DNA of 25,334 nt, taken from contig BFEA01000042.1 in assembly GCA_003427395.1 (NCBI GenBank), positions 2,276,062 to 2,301,395 of the forward strand. The letters are read 5' to 3'. This DNA comes from Chara braunii (Eukaryota > Streptophyta > Charophyceae > Charales > Characeae). This document shows, piece after piece, positions 17,274 to 25,334 of this stretch. The first letter of the stretch is position 1. Each line of letters opens with the position of its first letter. Under the pieces are notes generated by a model. It made no database searches. It had not been told where the DNA came from and saw only the letters and a list, made by a program, of their open reading frames with translations. A program made the translations under genes and the position numbers.

Positions 17274-18151
17274 AACGGGCGCGCACTCTAATATCACTGC
17301 CAAGCTTGGGCGCACATGGGTGCGCACTATAATATCAGTTCCAAGCTTGGGTGCACACTCTAACAATCAATGCCTAGCTTAGGTGCGCATGGGCGCGTAC
17401 TCTGGCTACAATGCCAAGCTTGGGCGCGCATGGGCGCGCACTCCAACAGCAATGTGAAGCTTAGGCGCGCATGGGCGCGCACTCTAACAGCAATACCAAG
17501 CTTGGGCGCGCATGAGCGCGTACTCTAACAGCAATGCCTAGCTTCGCATTAGCGTGCACTCTAACTGTAATGCCAAGCTTGGGCGCGCGTGGGCGCGCAC
17601 TCTAACGGCAATGCCAAGCTTCGGCGCGTATGGACGCGCACTCTAATGGCAATGCCAAGCTTGGGCGCGCATTCAAACAGCCAAACTGAGGCTAGGCGTG
17701 CACTCTAACAGCCAAACTGAGGCTGAACGCGCACTCTAACAACCAAACTGAGGCTGGACGCACACTCAAACAGCCAAACTGAGGCTGGGCGCACACTCTA
17801 ACATTCAAAATGAAGCTGGGCGCGCACTCTAACAGCCAAAATGAGGCTGGGTGCGCACTCAAACAGCCAAACTGAGGCTGGGCGCGCACTCAAAAATCAT
17901 CAGAAGCAGTATACGCAGATTGAGTAAAATTCCACAGATTGCGTGCGCACTCTCGCACAAAATCAAAATAATCAAAGTCGAGTTTTGCATATCGATCATG
18001 CAGTGTCACACTCAAATTCGAGTGCACACCGTTACACTTGCTCGGAATGATCAATGCTGAGTTTTCAAATTGGGTGCACACTGTTCAAAATCGTCATGCC
18101 AAGTTTATAGATAAAGTGCGCACTGTCGCACATACTCAAAATCATCAAAGC
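17274..18151. repeat. Spacer (loop) between the inverted arms
   Basis: 17274-17660 consists of 41-bp units with CCAAGCTTGG and GCGCGCATGGGCGCGC palindromes. 17660-17890 consists of 31-bp units with CAGCCAAACTGAGGCT. 17890-18151 is a less repetitive tail. It is not inverted-duplicated within the element, but it is directly repeated at 1-525. Minus-strand frames across it (such as 17692-17889) only reflect the 31-bp period and Cys/Ala-rich repeat translation. Confidence 0.85.
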
Positions 18152-18369
18152 GGGTTTCTCAGATAAAGAGCGCAGTGTTGCATTCAAATCTGAGTGCGCA
18201 CAGTCGCATATACTCAAGGTCATTAAAACGGGTTCCTCAGATAATAAGCGTTGTGTCGCACTCAAATCTGAGTGCGCACAGTCGCATATCCATCATTGGC
18301 TTTCTCAAAATAAGGGCGCAGTGTCGCACTCAAGTGTGAGTGCGCACAGTCGCAAAATCAGTGTACTCG

Positions 18370-19060
18370 ATCTAAATGTCCCTTGGCAAACCAAAATCAG
18401 TGTACTCAATCTGGTGTCTGTTGGCACAGTAAATTGGCGAAGATACTCAATCTAAGAGGTTGCTGGCAATAAATCTCAATCTGGGTGCCTGCTGGCACAA
18501 TAACTCCGCAATGATGCTCAATCTAAGTGCCTGCTGACACAATAATTCTCAATCTGGATGCCTGCTGGCACAATAACTCGGCAATGATACTCAATCTGAG
18601 TGCCTGCTAGCACAATAAATCGAAATGATACTCAATCTGAGTGCCTGNTGGCACAGTAAATCGCAATGATACTCAAACTGGGTGCCTGCTGGCACAGTAA
18701 TTTGCAATGATACTCAATCTGAGTGCCTACTGGCATAGTAAATCGCAATGATACTCAAACTGGGTGTCTGCTGGCACAGTAGCTCTGCAACAGTGTTCAA
18801 TCTAAGTGCCTGCTGGCACAATAACTCAACAATGATATTCAATCTGAGTGTCTGCTAGCAAATTAAATCGGCGACAATACTCAATCTGAGTGTCTGCTGG
18901 CACAATAGTTCGTGATGATACTTAATCTGAGTGCCTGCTCGCACAGTTAATCGCAATGATACTCAAACTGGGTGCCTCCTGGCACAGTAACTCGTAATGA
19001 TACTCAATTTGAGTGCCTGCTGGCACATTAAATCGACGACAATACCAATCTGAGTGCAGT
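18370..19060. repeat. 41-bp satellite array 2, right arm
   Basis: This is the reverse complement of the left array, with units TCTGAGTGCCTGCTGGCACA plus ATAACTCGGCAATGATACTCAA. Units have partly diverged (GTGTCTGCTAGC variants), which shows point mutation since duplication. Confidence 0.88.
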
Positions 19061-19069
19061 AAATCGGCT

Positions 19070-19620
19070 TGCTCACACAAACAGCGACCCTCTGGTTCTC
19101 TAGCGCGATGCGCTCAGGCATACAGGCGATTTTCAATTCTCTGGCGTGGTGCGCTCGGGTATACAGACAATCTTCAGTTCTCTGGCGCGGTGCGCTCGAG
19201 TATACAAGCAATCTTCAGTTCTCTGGCGCGGTGCGCTCGGGCATACAAGCGATCTTTCGGCTCTCTAGCGCACGGCGCTCAATTACACAGGCGACTTTCG
19301 GTTCTCCAGTGCAGTGCGCTCAGTCGCATAGGCAATCTTCGATTTACTAGCACTGTGTGCTCAGACACACAGACGATTCTCAATTTTCTAGCGAGGTGCG
19401 CTCAGACACACGGGCGATTCTCGATCTGCTAGCGCGATGCGCTCAGACACGTAGGTGATTCTTGACTTGCTAGCGAGGTTTGCTCAGACACATAGGCGAT
19501 TCTCGATCTGCTAGCGCGGTGCGCTCAGACACATAGGCGATTCTCGATCTACTAGCGCGGTTCGCTCAGACACATAGGCGATTCTCGATCTACTAGCGCG
19601 GCGCGCTCAGACACATTCGC
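19070..19620. repeat. 41-bp satellite array 1, right arm
   Basis: Units of the type CTCTGGCGCGGTGCGCTCGG plus GTATACAGACAATCTTCAGTT repeat. The palindromic core AGCGCGGTGCGCT is at 19513-19525. Confidence 0.85.
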
Positions 19621-19757
19621 GACCCTTGTGCTGCAATGACCGACACTGAAGATGCAAGGGTGCTATCGCAAATAAAATAAAATTAAATAAAAAATTGGGT
19701 TTTTTTCATGAGCAGCAGGCCTGACTACGGGAAATGACACGAGCGGGTAAGGGGAGG

Positions 19758-19759
<2 letters not shown>

Positions 19760-19823
<64 letters not shown>

Positions 19824-19870
19824 GAGAAAAAAAAAAAGAGAGAGAGAGAGAGGCAGAGGGAGAGAGAGAT
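19760..19870. repeat. GA microsatellite, right arm
   Basis: About 110 bp of nearly pure GA with an A-run in the middle. It is four times longer than the matching CT tract at 15636-15660, so this part changed length after the arms formed. Ser/Leu or Arg/Glu frames across it are meaningless. Confidence 0.95.
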
Positions 19871-20089
19871 AGGAGGGGATGCAAGGGAGAGGGACTATGG
19901 CCCTAGTGGGAATTAGGACCACCTTACTCCCCCTAGCTGCCTTACCCCTTTACCTCTCTCTTGCTTGCCTTGGGCCTTCTCTTTCTCCTACTAGCTCCAA
20001 CACTACAATCCCCTGTTCACCATTTCACTAGCGCTTCCGCATTCCCACTAGTGAGAGTTTCTCATCTCTTCTCAAGTAGCTCGACCTCT

Positions 20090-20097
20090 CTTTTATA
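20090..20097 (-). promoter_or_regulatory. TATA box, right arm, pointing inward
   Basis: TATAAAAG on the minus strand, the mirror image of 15396-15403. Transcription would run leftward toward the spacer. Confidence 0.5.
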
Positions 20098-20139
20098 GTG
20101 AAGAGGCCGGGTGATCGAGCAAGGTGCAACAGTCCTTGG

Positions 20140-20435
20140 GCTAAAAATAGTACGGGTCTATGCTAAAATTAGCACGTGACTGGGACAGCCCCGACTTTGG
20201 GGCCCGAACAGTCAGTCCCGAGTTATAAATAGCACGGGCCTGCGCTAAATATAGCGCGGGCCTGTGCTAAATTTGGCGCGGCGCTGCGCTAAAATTAGCA
20301 CGGGGCTTGGGATAAAAATAACGCGGGCCTGTGTTATATTTAGCCTGCGCTAAAAATAACTCAGGCCTGCGCTAAAAATAGCGTGCCCTACGCTAAAAAT
20401 AACACAGACTGACACTAAAATTAGCGTCGGGCTAC
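20140..20435. repeat. 22-bp hairpin array, right arm
   Basis: Units of the type GCACGGGCCTGCGCTAAATATAG mirror the left array. More units have drifted here (GCGCTAAAAATAG, CACTAAAATTAG), so palindromes are less perfect. Confidence 0.75.
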
Positions 20436-20986
20436 AAGTGGCACGACTTTGGAATACTAAGGGTCGGCCTTGCCCTCGAAAGCAAAACACTCCTCTTATC
20501 GCTAATAAGGGGCCCAATCCCGTATTCCCCCTTGACCATTTCGGGCCGTACTCTCCCCGACACGGTGAGTCCGGTCCCAAGTGGTCAATTCTATTTTTCT
20601 CACTAACCCTTGGTCCGTTTTTAGTACCGTTTGGACCGGGCCCTACTAATCTGGCCCTCGCAGACACGGCGGTTCAGCCCAAAAGCCATGATTCGATCTC
20701 CATGGGGCTGGACCGTCGCGCTGTCTTGTCCGCTTACTCGACCCAAGGGCCAAACCAACGTGTCAACATTCTGCTGATCGTGACCATATGCAGTCTTATG
20801 GAGTGGAGGTTGGCCGCGACGAGTCAATTATACGTTGACGCGGCGCGCCGCTGTCCGACACCGGTTGAGCTCCCGCAATCGGTGGGTGGACTCCGCACAG
20901 AATCTTGACGCGGACCTACGGGTTGCAATCCCGCCTGTCGCCTTCCTCTCGTAACCAAGGACTAGACTGAGAGTTAGAAAGGCAGA

Positions 20987-21145
20987 ATGAGGAAATTGAT
21001 TGTTGCTCAGATCCAAGAAAGGCGCTCCCAGACTCGCTTGAGAGGGCGTGGTAATCTTGATCCGCCTGAGGGCCCCGCAATGGCGGCCGAGACTATAACA
21101 GCTTGGTCGAAACTGCAGTCAATCCGTCGGCTACTGGCTCCGTGA
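20987..21145 (+). pseudogene. Short unassigned ORF next to the inverted-repeat element
   Basis: ATG 20987 opens MRKLIVAQIQERRSQTRLRG, continues with a Gly/Pro-containing and then an aliphatic segment, and stops at TGA 21143. The same frame stays open for a further 21 codons after the stop, so a C-to-T or G-to-A change may have created it. The basic N-terminus could come from a gag or host exon; no family is recognised. Confidence 0.25.
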
Positions 21146-22441
21146 CGGTCTTCTCAATTAGCAACACTAGCCCTCTACTATGTCCAGCCTCCGCGGCCCT
21201 GGAACCTATAACAACCTTAAAGTGCAGTAGCAGTTTCTAGCTGCGATCAATAATAGTAGCAATAGTTGCCCGCCGCGGCAGTCCAGGCACATACAACCAG
21301 CAGCGGCGGTGGTGGTACACAGCGGCCCACAGCCCATAGTAGTACGTTGAAGTGGGCACCAGCGCGCAGCAGCAGCTTACCCCCAACAACCTTCCTCAGT
21401 TAGCAAGTGAGTCCCCAATCCCTATGGCTGGCTGGTTGCTGCCTTGTCCCGCGGCGACCAGCGTGGCCGTCTGTCCAAGCGAGCCTGTGGTCCCACGTCC
21501 TGCGCGTTGCAACCTTACCCACTCTAGGTGGGCAACGTGCTAGTCAACAGATGAGCTCCAGACTTACTGTTCGCTCTCCTTTGCTGCCCCACCCCAACTA
21601 GGTAAGTATTCTCTTCTCAAAGCCCGACCTACTACTGCGGGTAGTCACAGCAACCCAGTAAGGCACAGTAGCGACACATGTCTCAGCAGCACGGCCCCGG
21701 CGCCAACGATCTAAGTCCAATCCGACCGCACCATCCTAGGACCCGCCGCTGTAGCTACCGGCTCGCTGCTGCAGCCGTCTGTAGCTCCTTCAACCGAGCC
21801 AGTGGGGAACCAGAGTGGTAGGAACTGTAACGGCCTTCTCTTCCAACCGTATCAAGCAACAGGTTAACGTGCCTCCTACAGTTGCTGGCAGCGCCCAACT
21901 TCCATTGCTGCCCGGGCCAAATGAATCTTCCGCTGAGACAGGACCAGATACATCCGGCAAGTAACCCCTTTCTCGTCGCTCCCTTCTTGTGAGTCCTGTC
22001 CTTTCTGATCTTGCTCGTTCTTCCTCGTCCTCCGCACATCTCCTGCTCGGCGTATCTAGCCAACGCCGAGGCTATTACTCACAAGCCACAGGGACACCAA
22101 CCGAAGAAACACGAATCCCGATGGGAACATGGCTGCGGACTCCACGGGCATGAGTGACGAGCCCGACGGCAAGGATTCAGAAGAAGGAACGAAGCTCTGT
22201 CAAGACCGTGCGGATCCGCAAGAAGGAGGACTCCACCCCGTCACTTACCACCTCTACTGCTAGGTGCACCTGGCGCACTATACCGTCCCGGTTCACCCCC
22301 TGCTCGCTGCTCCCGCTACCTCGGTCTCAGCCCTCATCACAGGTAAGTGGGAGAGCGATGCTTCTATCGCACCGGGCGACAGGTAAGTCTCCTCCTTCGC
22401 CGTTATCCCCCTCGCTACTCCACCCGATAGGATAGACAAAA
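21146..22441. other. C-rich region with broken ORFs and three donor-like sites
   Basis: One frame near 21180 reads MSSLRGPGTYNNLKVQ before a TAG and resumes with Gln/Ala-rich sequence, suggesting decayed coding DNA. AG/GTAAGT occurs at 21600-21607, 22341-22348 and 22381-22388. The last two are exactly 40 bp apart and flank a GCGAT/ATCGC hairpin. No complete gene model can be supported. Confidence 0.3.
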
Positions 22442-23280
22442 TTGGAATGAATCTTCCGCTAACATGCGGGTAGATTCATTTTCCCTACGCTTTCTCTTTC
22501 TACTCACCTCCGCCACTTCCCCGACAACTTCGCGCGACAGTATTTTTCAACTAACTCTTATTCTACTAACCCTCCGCTAAATCTGACCCCATCAATGAAT
22601 TTGCCCCGGGTCAAAACCCCGGGAGCGACTCTTTCCTCCTCCGAATTCGCCTGGAAACGAGCGGGCTGCGCCCGTTTTCTCCCTCTCCTTCCATATCCCG
22701 GCGCAGTAACTCTCCCTCCTAACTCCTTCACTCCTCCATCTGTCATTCGGACCCTACCAACGAGCTCGCCCGCCTTTATAACCCCTACCCTGCTTCTTTT
22801 CCCGCTCGAATCCATTAAGGATCGAGCAAATAACATACTTCCTCCCCTTTCTCCTTTAGCGCCATAGCCCGGCGCACCTCTTATCCCACTAACTTCTCCA
22901 TCTACTCACTATCATCTAAGACTTACCTCATAATCGAGGTCGCCCGACACAAAAACCCCTACAATGAACCTTATCTCATCCGATTTCATCAAGAATCGGG
23001 TGAGTTTCGTGCTTTCCCGTTTATCTCTCGTTCCGCCATAACTCCGCGCGGTGCTTTTCTTACTAACTTCCTATTCTACTAACTTATCACTAAAACTAAA
23101 CTCGAATTCGAGTTCGCCCAGGGCTAAAACCCCTGAGCTCGCTTCTTCCCTCACTCGAATTGACTCACTATGGAGCGAACTCCATACTTCCAGCTGCGCC
23201 CAGCTCTCCTTCCGCCATCTTCGTAAACTGTGAATGCACCTGGCGTTAAACCCTGGCCAGGTTCATCCCATTTTTTAGCT
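22442..23280. repeat. Diverged ~170-bp tandem repeat with one hairpin per unit
   Basis: Anchor motifs of the form TCGCCC(n)AAAACCCC start at 22603, 22768, 22942, 23116 and, less clearly, 23236 (spacings 165, 174, 174 and 120). Shared blocks are TTCTACTAAC before the anchor, GCTTCTTCCC after it, a TCGAATT-like hairpin, and GCGCC.ATA.CCCGGCGC near the end. Hairpins include CCCCGGGTCAAAACCCCGGG and TATGGAGCGAACTCCATA. No coding frame survives all units. Confidence 0.65.
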
Positions 23281-24220
23281 CTCCCTTTCTGTTCTTGTTG
23301 CCTGCTCTTCCCATCACTCTCTGCCTGTCGGCCTCTGCCTCCCTCAGACTAGCGTTGCTCTTGGTCGCGTGATAGCCCGGTAGCAGCAACTCTGGCGGTG
23401 TGTCCAACAGCTCCGGCTGCCCCGAGGGAACTTCTAAGGGAACCAGTTACTAAACGGCTCGATTAGTCTTTCGCCCCTGTGCCCAAGTTCCCCGTCGGCC
23501 CTGCCGTAGCGTCCCGCCTCCTGACTACGGTGGGAAGGCATTCTTCCCATGGGCAAACTTAGCACCCGCTACCCATAGACATTCGTTGCCATTCCACTCG
23601 GTGTCTGCCTTCGCCCCCTTACCATCAGCGCAGCATCCAGTAGCAGCTAGTCCCACAGCGCCGTCCAACCAGCCTTATCCTCCCACGAAAGATCGCAGCC
23701 TCAACTCCTTGGCAAGGGATAGATCATTAGTCTCTCCCCGCTACTCCTGAGTCCAATGGGCCATTTGCACAGCGGCGTCCCCGTGAGCCTTCTCCTTAGT
23801 GCCTTGGCCCCGCCCCGTACCAAACTGCGTACTAGCCCAAGCCCCTACAGGTGAAGATGGACACAGGCAGCAGGACGCTGGTCACTCAAGTCAACATCCC
23901 CTACGGCGTGTATAACCACTTACCTTCTAAATCAATCAACCCCGAAAAATGGGCGGTACTACCCTCCTGGGCCCATTAAAGAAGCTCGATCCTGATGCTA
24001 CCGGCTAACCCCCAGGCCGGTATCACCCACCTGCTACGGCTACGGCAGAAGCCGCCCCTACTGGTGGGTGCAGCTCCCGCGTGTCCCCTCGTTGGGGGCT
24101 TGAGCACGTATGTGGCTGCTACGAGGTTCCCCGAAATACTGTAACGGGGTGACTTCGGTGCGGTCACAGAAACAGGTCGTGGTCACGCTTCAGGCCACGC
24201 TGCCACTACAACACACGGCC
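23281..24220. other. C-rich stretch without a supportable gene
   Basis: All frames carry stops every 20-60 codons. One frame near 23851 reads VKMDTGSRTLVTQV, which superficially recalls a retroviral protease DTG motif, but it is isolated. Short hairpins occur, for example GTGAC/GTCAC at 24150-24167. Confidence 0.4.
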
Positions 24221-24228
24221 CGCCGGGG

Positions 24229-24239
24229 TATAAAAAATA
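24229..24239 (+). promoter_or_regulatory. Possible TATA box
   Basis: TATAAAAAATA lies just after a G/C-rich segment. No convincing ORF starts within 300 bp downstream, so this is only a motif match. Confidence 0.2.
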
Positions 24240-24779
24240 CGACACTAGAATAAAATAATTTGGAAAACGCCATCACCGATCGGACGCCTCCATTGACAAA
24301 AACCAAGGGGGATAGCCCCACAGCCCTCCGCCCCATCGGTTTCCTCCTTGACACTCCGCTGCCGCTGCGTCGACGCTCACCGCCCTCGATCCCCGAACCT
24401 TCGTAATGGCAATCCAATGTCATAACCTATAAGGCTAAGCCCAAGCCTAAGACAACCAAGCACGGATTGCCATATGACGTGGTGCCGCGCGGTGCCTAGG
24501 ACTGGGAAGAACAGCCCATGCCCCCCTTTTGTACCTCCATACGGCGTACCATGGCTGGGCACCCGCGCCTGCTTACCTGGACCACGCCACAGTTAACCCG
24601 CACGCCATCCTACGCCGCCACACTCACCACACAAGGCCGCACCGTCGACGTCGATCCCGTCCTCTGTACGTACACATAGGTCGCAGGTAGGTGCACCAAT
24701 CAACAAGACGTAATCTTTTTAACCACTATTTTAATCGGGAAAAAATACAGCTCTGGCCGACAATCACGCCGACCCTTCA
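24240..24779. other. Nothing recognised
   Basis: Mixed-composition sequence with open frames on the minus strand (24190-24423, 24377-24562) that lack any protein-like features. No repeat or RNA gene is seen. Confidence 0.4.
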
Positions 24780-25002
24780 ACCATCAATAATTAAAAAGAT
24801 CACGCGCGCCTCAAAAATCCGCGCGCCCACACACACTCTACTCTAGTCAATCACCCACTCAATCGTGAGTCACAGGCGCAGCTGCGCCTAGCGCAAAATA
24901 CTTAAACTTTTAAACTTATTTTCTGTCGCTTGCAAAAACCCAGGGCATATACCCTTGTAAGGGTATTCGCGCCGACAACGAAGCCTAACACCCCATGGTG
25001 TT
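24780..25002. other. Cluster of short palindromes
   Basis: In order: two GCGCGC tracts (about 24802-24828), ACTCA/TGAGT with an ATCG loop (about 24857-24870), AGGCGCAGCTGCGCCT (24874-24889, perfect 16 bp), ATACCCTTGTAAGGGTAT (24949-24966), and AACACCCCATGGTGTT (24987-25002). The spacing is irregular. Confidence 0.6.
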
Positions 25003-25104
25003 CGGAGTGTAGAGGTTTTTTTTCACACAGAATCCGATGATGAATGCCCCGCAAGAGATTGGAGAGGGGAAGGACAATTTCGTCGATCACAGGTATGGAG
25101 AGCC

Positions 25105-25334
25105 TCAACCTCCCCACCTTCCACCCCCCCTTCCCCCCCTCCCCCACCCCCACCTCATCACCCCTCTGTTGAAGGAGGTCCGTCGCAGTCCCAGGGGGGC
25201 CTAGGCAAACCCCCCCTGCAGAAAGGATGGGGAAGGTCAGGATGGGGGGGTCCGGGGTGGGTAGAATGGATGGGGGGGGGCCACCCCCTCTCCCACGCTG
25301 ATTTGGGAAAGGACAGGTGGGGAGGAAGGAAACG
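25105..25334. repeat. C-run tract followed by G-run tract
   Basis: 25105-25165 holds repeated runs of four to eight C. From 25190 to the window end there are repeated runs of three to nine G, with one CCCCCCC run near 25211. Both strands have four or more G-runs close enough for G-quadruplexes, and the two tracts could also pair with each other. No gene is seen. Confidence 0.7.

Larger units (their letters stand above)
14573..20860. mobile_element. 6.3-kb inverted-repeat (fold-back-like) element built of hairpin satellites
   Basis: The outer ends are TGTCGGACAG and CTGTCCGACA. The two arms are about 2.7 kb each and match over their whole length. In the outermost ~205 bp I count about 13 differences by eye. 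An 878-bp spacer separates them. No transposase or other protein is seen. No clear target-site duplication is visible (left flank TATGGT, right flank CCGGTT). Known fold-back transposons also have long arms of tandem repeats, so that class is the closest comparison. A head-to-head pair of satellite blocks is the main alternative. Confidence 0.75.
18152..20860 (-). repeat. Right arm of the inverted repeat
   Basis: This is the reverse complement of the left arm in the same order: longer-period array (18152-18360), 41-bp array 2 (18370-19060), 41-bp array 1 (19070-19620), GA microsatellite, TATA box, 22-bp array, outer block, and the palindrome GCGGCGCGCCGC (20840-20851). It is 8 bp longer overall, because gains in the GA tract are offset by losses elsewhere. 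Confidence 0.85.

Noticed and set aside
19663-19922. Ser/Leu- and Arg/Glu-repeat proteins
   Set aside because: They are translations of the GA microsatellite.
14573-20860. Two inverted solo LTRs instead of one fold-back element
   Set aside because: The arms have TGTC at the outer ends but no CA terminus at the inner boundary (17273/18152), no PBS, and the spacer also occurs with similar neighbours at 1-525.
22442-23280. tRNA-derived SINE in the 170-bp repeat (TCGAATCC resembles a B box)
   Set aside because: No A box at the right distance and no cloverleaf; the TCGAATT motif is part of a local hairpin that varies between units.
23857-23975. Retroviral protease-like MDTGS stretch
   Set aside because: The motif is isolated, with a stop shortly upstream and downstream and no ILG motif or neighbouring pol domains.

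Overview
The window looks like repeat-dense nuclear DNA from a streptophyte (land plant or charophyte alga). The best clue is a primer-binding site at 2700-2717 that matches the 3' end of plant-type tRNA-Asp with one mismatch. Other eukaryotic signals fit: TATA boxes (TATAAAAG), a GCCATGGCG start context, and polypyrimidine/AG splice-acceptor-like sites. A charophyte such as Chara is a guess from the overall character and cannot be proven here. I see no rRNA or tRNA gene, no CRISPR array and no intact conserved host gene.

Layout. (1) 1-525 is a fragment of a satellite-like element whose better preserved relative lies at 17553-18127. (2) At about 522 this fragment is broken by the start of a long LTR (522-2695, TGTC...GACA). 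The LTR is followed by the tRNA-Asp PBS and a hairpin-rich leader. Next come five diverged copies of an unknown ~130-residue protein domain (2957-5610), then decayed gag, protease, RT, RNase H and integrase (5633-11152) of a Ty3/gypsy element. A 46-bp tandem array follows pol (about 11290-11690). I could not find a matching 3' LTR. (3) 11700-14570 is mostly non-coding: hairpins, an unassigned minus-strand ORF (12291-12782), a splice-acceptor-like tract with a short acidic ORF, and a minus-strand ORF starting MAPKTRG at 14358 that has its own TATA box. (4) 14573-20860 is a 6.3-kb inverted-repeat element. Two ~2.7-kb arms (14573-17273 and 18152-20860) flank an 878-bp spacer, and almost all of it consists of short tandem repeats with hairpin-forming units, many with a 41-bp period. 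Each arm carries a TATA box pointing inward. (5) 20861-24780 is C-rich sequence with broken short ORFs, three AG/GTAAGT donor-like sites and a ~170-bp tandem repeat (22442-23280). (6) 24780-25334 has a cluster of short palindromes and ends in strong C-run and G-run tracts.

How the parts relate. The retroelement is dead. Its frame is broken by many stops and frameshifts, and the catalytic Asp codons of protease and integrase read Asn. Most lesions can be explained by G-to-A or C-to-T transitions, as expected from deamination of methylated plant DNA. The inverted-repeat element encodes no recognisable protein, and its inward promoters would make any read-through RNA fold back on itself. The two observations that look most novel are the five-copy unknown domain between PBS and gag, and the palindrome-within-palindrome architecture of the 14573-20860 element.
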